NCBI RefSeq assembly: GCF_030247195.1
Contig: NC_080671.1
Span: 105,449,845-105,513,844 of the forward strand
Source of the DNA: Topomyia yanbarensis
Lineage: Eukaryota > Arthropoda > Insecta > Diptera > Culicidae
DNA length: 64,000 nt
Direction of reading: 5' to 3'
Positions 58,404 to 64,000 of the stretch are shown one piece after another; within the stretch, counting starts at the first letter, position 1, and each line of letters begins with the position of its first letter. The notes beneath the pieces were generated by a model. That model was given only the letters and a program-made list of their open reading frames with translations, did not search any database and was not told where the DNA came from. Both the position numbers and the translations under genes were made by a program.

Positions 58404-58519
58404 CCCTCCGGAAGTCGCGCTTATGGCCCACTGAACGAGCAGCCGCTGATGCCCTAAGACGATTTCGCTAAATTTTCTAAGCAGCGTGCACGCAGTGCAC
58501 TAGCGCGACTTCCGAAAGG
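58404..58519. mobile_element. piggyBac-like MITE flanked by TTAA
   Basis: The left end CCCTCCGGAAGTCGCGC and the right end in reverse, CCTTTCGGAAGTCGCGC, are bordered by TTAA at 58400-58403 and 58520-58523. 116 bp. TTAA duplication with CC-starting termini fits piggyBac mobilisation. Confidence 0.78.
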
Positions 58520-59585
58520 TTAAAAAGAAATAGTAATGAGTTTGCTTTAAAGAGATAATCAACAAACCACCAGAAATAATGTTGAAGATTTTAAAGATAC
58601 AGACTTCTTGTCTTCAGCAAAGTTGTCATAAGCTTGCTCTATAACTTTTCTAAAGACTTAATTTTAATATATGTACTAGTAAGAAAGTTGGTAAATATAT
58701 CTCATTTTTAGTCAGATAAATAATTAAAACAACAACACCATAACAAATGGCTTGTAATGCGAATAAATTCCTCTGAAGACATTATTGACACAAATTTCAC
58801 GATCTAGGCTTTTAATAGTTTAATAGATCGCATGATGTTGGCAACAAAAAACAATGTGGCACGTGTCCAATTCGAAAGTTATCTCAAGAGTAAAATATCA
58901 CGATAACGTACGCATTAATTACGAAAATTGTGACTAAGATCCTTAAATCATAAACACAAATCGCTCTTCATATGACTAAAATATCACAATAACGTGAATA
59001 GAAATTACGGAAACCCTGACTAGGGCCCTGAAATTATAAACATAAATCACACTACTTTGCCAGAAACAACGGTGAACAAAATATCGCGATAAGGTAAATA
59101 TAAATTAAAAAATCGTGACTATGGTCTCAAAATCATGAACTTAAATCGTGCTACTCTGCCAGCAAAATTTGATAGTTATCTATTGAATAAAATATCACGG
59201 TAACGTAATGAGAAATTACGAAAATCATGACAAAGCTCTTGAAACCATGAACATAGTTTGAAAGTTTGTTCTTTTAGTAGATATACTTCATACAAACCAG
59301 TGTATCCCCAAATTTAGAAAAAGAAATCACAAGAGAAATAAACATGTCCAGGGAACAAACACAGTATCCCAACCAAACATAGGAATGTAACGCCATGTAT
59401 ATTTTTGGCGCGAACAAGTTTTTTGAAAACACAAATAGTTTCATGACTATGAGGTTTATTATCCTGAATTTAAGAAATCACAATGTTCGTAAATTGCTCT
59501 CGTAGTCATGATTTTTTGTTCATGAATTTATGAACGGATTTTTTCCGTGTATCGATTGCTAATCGATTTTAAATTATTGGGTGAC

Positions 59586-61577
59586 CATAGACGTTAATCG
59601 ATTGATCGAATCGTAATCGGACATCTCTATTTGCAAGTCCGTGGTACTATTCTTCAACACTTGTAGCAGCAATTAACTCGACCTACTGGATAGACCAAAA
59701 ATAATTTCTTCGCACAAAGGTTGACCTTTACAGTCGCGGCTTTGCGCTGCATTTCACACTAACACCACAAGTAAAAGAATACGATATCCTTTAACGACTT
59801 TCCATAAACCATGAAAGCACTGACGCCCACAGATGACCGTAATGTAGTGAAATATAAATTCACCAACAAGCAGCGAACATTAAACTGAATAAATTGTCCG
59901 GGAGCCATTTTATGTGTCATCTGGGTCCGCTCAACATAATCCGCCTGCGATCTAGGTACGCTTCTGCCATAATTTCCCATCAATGGCCTCCTCAGCAGCA
60001 GTAGCAACATCAGCAGTGGAAGCAAGAGCGAGGCCGCAATTTTGAATAGCTACTGGTTCATTCGCACTTAAATATGCTGAATTAGGCCTTTCCGAATGTT
60101 GGTGTTACCTTGGTGCGTCAGCTGGGGGAGCATGGTCTCGTTTTCGCGAAAAGTTGCCCCTGCTCACCAGAACCAGAAATAAGTCCTTTGATACCTGTTT
60201 AATTATTCACGAAGATCCGCCATTAATTGGCATAACGTTGGTGGAGGATGGTTAGGTTGTGTTTTTCGTATGTCTTTATTCCAATGAGTGTTGTTCAGCA
60301 GCCAAAATACCAGCTGATGAAATAGTATATCAACGAGAAGGTGTCATAGTACGACGGTATACACAGGGAGGAGAGGTTTCTGTGTGAAATTTTTGTGTGA
60401 TAACAATTAGCTGGTGTGTCATTACCAGTTTCATCAGTTGTCTGGAACATTCATTAAAATTTAACAACTCATCAGCATTGATCTACTGAGCAGTGATTAT
60501 TTATGGAACGAATTTTCCTGAATTCTATTGCACCCGTAGATTTCCCATGGCAATGAGTTCCGCACACCCGGTACGAATCTTCAACTATGTATATCAATAG
60601 AGCAGCGCTACAACGCACTAAATACCAGTCTCCTTGTGCGGTAGCGTCATTCAGTGGGTACCGTTGAACCGAAGACTGCATTTCAAGAAGAGTGGCAATT
60701 CTATCTAGAATCTGGAGATAGTAACAGCAGCACCTCTTGCGGGTAAAGGTAGTACTTTCTATAGTGAAATACGCATACGTCTCTATATTTACATTGAGCT
60801 TCCTACCTTCGTACAACAGAAGCGCTTTAACGTCTGTCGCTTCTCATTAGCATTGGGTAAGGAAAGAGTCAGTCAGCCTTCTTGAAATGTAGTCTTCGGT
60901 TGAACCACAGAAGAAAAGTAATCACGCGCAGAAAGCAAAAAAAAAAATCACTACCCGCATTCCCACATAAAGCGGGCTTGAATCTCACTAATGAACCGCT
61001 TTTCTATGAGGTTATCTTTGTGAGCTTTTCAACTCTCTTTGCGTCAACCAGGGCAATACTGTTAGCTTTCGCGGGCACCAATTAGAAGCAGACGGTGCTT
61101 TCAACTATTGATGGTAATTGTGAAGAATTTACTTTAGATTGTATGTTGTTAATTGTTTTGTATTTGTATGAAATTATGCCATAAATAAGATCCTGTGTTA
61201 CACGGTGTGAAGACGTAAAATGACAGTGGATCACCATTAGTAACGTCGTTCGATATTTCGCTAAAAGAAATAAAACTAAATCAACAAAATCTTTCTCGAA
61301 TAATCGTAGTTAAATTTTTCGATGGGTTTGTTCACAAAGATAGTCTGAAAAATATTATGGAAGCGTTTTTAAGTTTTGAAGTAAAATATTTCAGACGTTT
61401 TAATATAAGAATCTCGTTTCAAACAAATCGGTTGGAGTAGGAGTTTTTGAACGTAATGATTTGTCGTTGTAACGAATGACGGCGCCGGTGGTTGAGTGGT
61501 ATGCGTAAGCGTCGTTGAAATTTTTCTGAAGTGAAAAAAATCTGTGGTCACGTCTTCCTTCGGAAGGGAAGTAAAGC
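59586..61577. other. Non-repetitive-looking sequence without a supported gene
   Basis: A minus-strand frame at 59759-60025 has a Leu-rich stretch and another at 60472-60816 spans 114 codons; neither shows a domain. This stretch looks less repetitive than its neighbours and could contain upstream regulatory sequence or unrecognised exons. Confidence 0.35.
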
Positions 61578-61770
61578 CGTTGGTCCCCGGTCCATGAGTT
61601 TGATAGATCGATATCTAGTCCAGATAGTGGAGTCACCTCTCTGGCATCGGTAAACAAGAAGTAAAATTAATCTTCTATACTTACTAACAAATATCTTCCT
61701 CCCGTGATAATAGTGGAGTGCGCAGTAGTATATACGGCCTCTGGCAAAAGCAAGTATCGGACTAACCATT
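61578..61770 (+). repeat. Dispersed module matching 32904-33080
   Basis: GTTGGTCCCCGGTCCATGAG, GATCGATATCTAGTCC, GTGGAGTGCGCAGTAGT and AAGCAAGTATCGGACTAACC are in the same order and strand as at 32904-33080. Here it ends at about 61770. Confidence 0.7.
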
Positions 61771-61779
61771 CCACAGTGG

Positions 61780-62915
61780 CACGACTTAGAACAAAAGGTG
61801 GACTAAAGTCCAATCTTTGCTGTATCGGTTCAAATAGGACGATTTTATGTAATTTTGGTACGCTGAATTCGTTTTTGATATTAAAACATTTCAAAAATTA
61901 GCGTTTACGAATCATTAGGGTGTCTCAAAAATATTTTTTTTCGAAATCGTTCTTAAAATTTGTGTATATTAATTTTCGTGTGCTAAACCGTTTTTGATAT
62001 TAACACATGCAAAATAAATTCATTATACGTTAGGGTGGCTCAAAAAATTATTTTGTTGTGAAGGTTCAAAAATTTGTTTAAAGAAGTTTTTGTTCGCTGA
62101 ATTTCTATTTTAATTATAAAAATAGAAATTAACTTTACTACTTATTAGAGTGGCTTTTGTCTTTTATAATGATTTTTTTCAATAGTTATTTTGGAATTTA
62201 TTTGCCATATTGAAACGAATTAATGGACATCTCATTATGGGGTTTCAGAAATGACTATTTTGTTTTTACGGATCAAATAAGATGTGTTCGACCAATTTTG
62301 GAACATTTAATTCATTAGTGGGTTACTTGATATGAAAGCTACATTTTCTATCATTTTCAAAACAAACATTTTGAGCGTGTTAGTGGAATGTTTTATTGCA
62401 TTCACTAATCAACAAGATGGTCAACGATTTTTTTTCGTAGGTGTGCTTTAAGTTACTTAGATTGCTTATTTCATATCTTAAATGAAAATAAATCCAAAAC
62501 CCTTTTTTCGTGTATATGGTTCATTTAAAAATGGTGTTATTTTATTTAGATAATATCGCATACCCTTAAGCTATATCAGTGCTATACAAATTCAGATCAA
62601 AATACTCTCACCAAACGACTAGAGCTCAACTGTATTCACTCTATTTGACAGTTATTGCGCAAGTTAGCAAGAAATATTTCCAGTAACATTTTATAACCTA
62701 TTTCAGAGGGTTGAAAATTTTACTGATTTTCAAACATTCTTAGTGCCTCTACCATTTAAAAAACATACTTCCCACTCGGCTCCTTACTCTTGATCACTAG
62801 TAAAACCCTTGTTCATCATGCTCTCAATTCTATTTGACAGTTGTGCATGTATTCGTGTCATTATTCTAGCTATAAAGTGATTATTCAAATTCAATATCAG
62901 TAATAACCATGCGTC
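61780..62915 (-). repeat. Dispersed repeat R6, reverse copy
   Basis: Reverse complement of 31740-32903, about 30 kb away. Shared blocks include AACGAATTCAGCGTAC, ATCAAGTAACCCA, CACTTTATAGCTAGAATAAT and GACACGAATACATGCACAAC. It contains the same short motif GGGTGGCTCAAAAA at several places, perhaps an internal degenerate repeat. Confidence 0.7.
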
Positions 62916-62976
62916 TCCATTCACAGTTTTTTTAAAATGGGAAAATATACTTTTGCATATAAAATATTTAAAATAA

Positions 62977-63530
62977 TCCATAAAGAATTGTAAAACGATC
63001 CATAAAAAATTTGTCCATGTTCCATAAAACAAAACTGAAAATCCATAAAACAGTGTGAATGATCCATAAAAACGGGTGATTTGATCCATAGATTATGTAA
63101 AATTGAACCATAAAATGGTCGCAAAAGAGCACTAAAACAGTAATAAAATAGCAATTAAAATCAACCAATGCCCCATAAAAATATTGGAAATGTTCCATAA
63201 AATGATACATTTTGCGCCATAAATTAACTGACATTGATCCATAGAATATTAACAATGCACATTAAAACACGTCGATATGTTCATTAATATCGACAAAAAT
63301 GTTCCACGGTATTACAAAATGGAGCAACAAATGTTAGAAAAAGTTCTATAAATTTGATGAAAATGTTTGCTAAATATTTTTTCTTGGTCCATAGAAGATG
63401 TAAAAATGAACTTTAGAAATGATTCATATATCGAACGTTAAATTATGGTTCATGGATATTTACAAAACGATCCATAAGAAAAGAAAATGTAAAACGATCC
63501 ATTAATATGTGCTTATGCGCTAGAAAAATT
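62977..63530. repeat. Degenerate array of CCATAAA motifs with 21-22 bp period
   Basis: Motifs related to ATCCATAAAA begin at about 62977, 62998, 63021, 63041, 63062, 63083, 63106, 63172, 63194, 63215, 63237, 63258, 63279, 63301, 63343, 63387, 63469 and 63495. Spacing is 20-23 bp, or about twice or three times that where a unit has decayed. Between motifs the sequence is not conserved. The period gives seven-codon pseudo-repeats (FYGS/LWI) in minus-strand frames at 62784-63255, which are not genes. Confidence 0.8.
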
Positions 63531-63632
63531 AAATTTAATGAATTCATGCGAAATTTTATAGTAAACTGAAAATATAAGTTGTGCTTAATAATACTCATAA
63601 CAGTGACAGTGTTTTAACAAGTGAGCTTATAC

Positions 63633-63873
63633 TGGGAGCTAGTGTGATGCGGCTTGGCCGTATATCCGAGGCCAAGGATCCGAAGCGGCGCAAAGCCGCT
63701 GAGGATCCGTTGGACGAGGCATTGATTAACCCGTAGCTGGAATTGCAAGCGAACCTGTGGTCCTCTCGTTTGCCCGGTTTACTTAAACATAGGGGCTATA
63801 GCTAGTTAAAAGCCGACTGAGCGGCAGCGAAGTCGGACAGTGCACTAGAAAGCGATGTGGCGTAGCCACATTA
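63633..63873 (+). repeat. Hairpin-rich small repeat H, copy 2
   Basis: It shares the ordered stems with 24185-24443: ATGCGGCttgGCCGTAT, GGATCCGAAGCGGCGCAAAG continuing CCGCTGAGGATCC, CCGAC...GTCGG, and GATGTGGCgtaGCCACATT. In the GGATCC-bracketed block this copy has a clean 6-bp stem AGCGGC/GCCGCT. Homology again ends immediately after ACATTAG. Confidence 0.75.
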
Positions 63874-64000
63874 GTCAGTGTTCGTGTAAAAAGTGTCCGT
63901 TTTCGCTTCAGATAGTTGATATTTGCGACTCATGCCAGCCTGTGTCAGTGGTCCAATAACTCTCAGCGCGCTAATATCACAGGTACCCTGCCGTTTAAAG

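Larger units (their letters stand above)
55285..59585 (+). repeat. Diverged relative of the hAT family with internal tandem expansions
   Basis: Blocks typical of the hAT copies (TTCATGATTCCTAGTAT near 55750 and GAACAAGTTTTTTGAAAACA near 59424, compare 20897 and 21168) appear here at low similarity and in the same order. Two internal motifs are tandemly amplified: a unit of about 100 bp around GGTTCATGATTCCTAG at 55640-56040, and a unit of about 110 bp around AAAATATCACGATAACGT at 58885-59230. It is interrupted by MITEs at 56188 and 58404 and repeat R5 at 57110. Termini were not resolved. Confidence 0.5.

Noticed and set aside
59759..60159. A Leu-rich minus-strand frame (59759-60025) and a possible 51-nt exon (60109-60159) with a donor of the right phase for dpr exon 2.
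   Set aside because: The exon at 45540-45648 has a clear ATG, a signal peptide, a stronger donor and the same phase. The 60 kb candidate lacks a signal sequence, and the Leu-rich frame is interrupted upstream by a stop.
60472..60816. A 114-codon minus-strand frame containing RKRCCCYYL.
   Set aside because: No recognisable domain or signal peptide. A chance frame cannot be excluded.
62784..63255. Apparent repetitive proteins (FYGS, LWI heptads) on the minus strand.
   Set aside because: They are a by-product of the 21-22 bp CCATAAA array, whose period is close to seven codons; the frame shifts wherever the spacing is 22.

Overview
The window looks like nuclear DNA of a culicine mosquito, most likely Aedes. 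This is inferred from the AT-rich, repeat-choked sequence, a neuronal immunoglobulin-superfamily gene with very long introns, an I-clade retrotransposon with intact reading frames, and many nested hAT, foldback and MITE insertions. No prokaryotic features, rRNA or tRNA genes were found.

The only host gene I can support is a Dpr-family (defective proboscis extension response) cell-surface protein on the minus strand. I assembled five coding exons from splice sites and reading phase: exon 1 with the signal peptide (45540-45648), exon 2 (17882-18024), exon 3 (17592-17802), exon 4 (15199-15310) and exon 5 (3984-4501). They encode a signal peptide and two Ig domains, the second carrying a long His-rich insert. 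The phases join without conflict (1, 0, 1, 2, then 1 open at the end). The 3' terminal exon lies beyond the left edge. Intron 1 is about 27.5 kb and intron 4 about 10.7 kb; both are packed with mobile DNA.

Layout: 1-1730, an RTE-like reverse transcriptase fragment joined to a 5'-truncated retrotransposon tail. 3984-18024, four dpr exons with intronic repeats. 19618-24923, a DNA element with minisatellite inverted ends, itself carrying a hAT copy. 26203-31511, an abundant interspersed repeat holding a second hAT copy (with its own MITE) and a hAT-like foldback. 33900-44854, an I-clade non-LTR element with complete ORF1 and ORF2, its 3' UTR split by a 4.65 kb DNA transposon with gag-like fragments in both arms. 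45540-46500, dpr exon 1 and upstream region. 49400-55276, a fragment of a second I element, an unclassified repeat, and a third hAT copy containing a Transib-like foldback and a MITE. 55600-59585, a diverged hAT relative with internal tandem expansions. 61578-63890, dispersed repeats, a 21-22 bp periodic CCATAAA array and a second copy of a hairpin-rich element.

The insertion order can be read in several places from perfect 5-bp or 8-bp target-site duplications. The most unusual items are the RSS-heptamer foldback, the 21-22 bp periodic array, the hairpin-rich small element, and the gag-like sequences carried in inverted arms of a DNA transposon.
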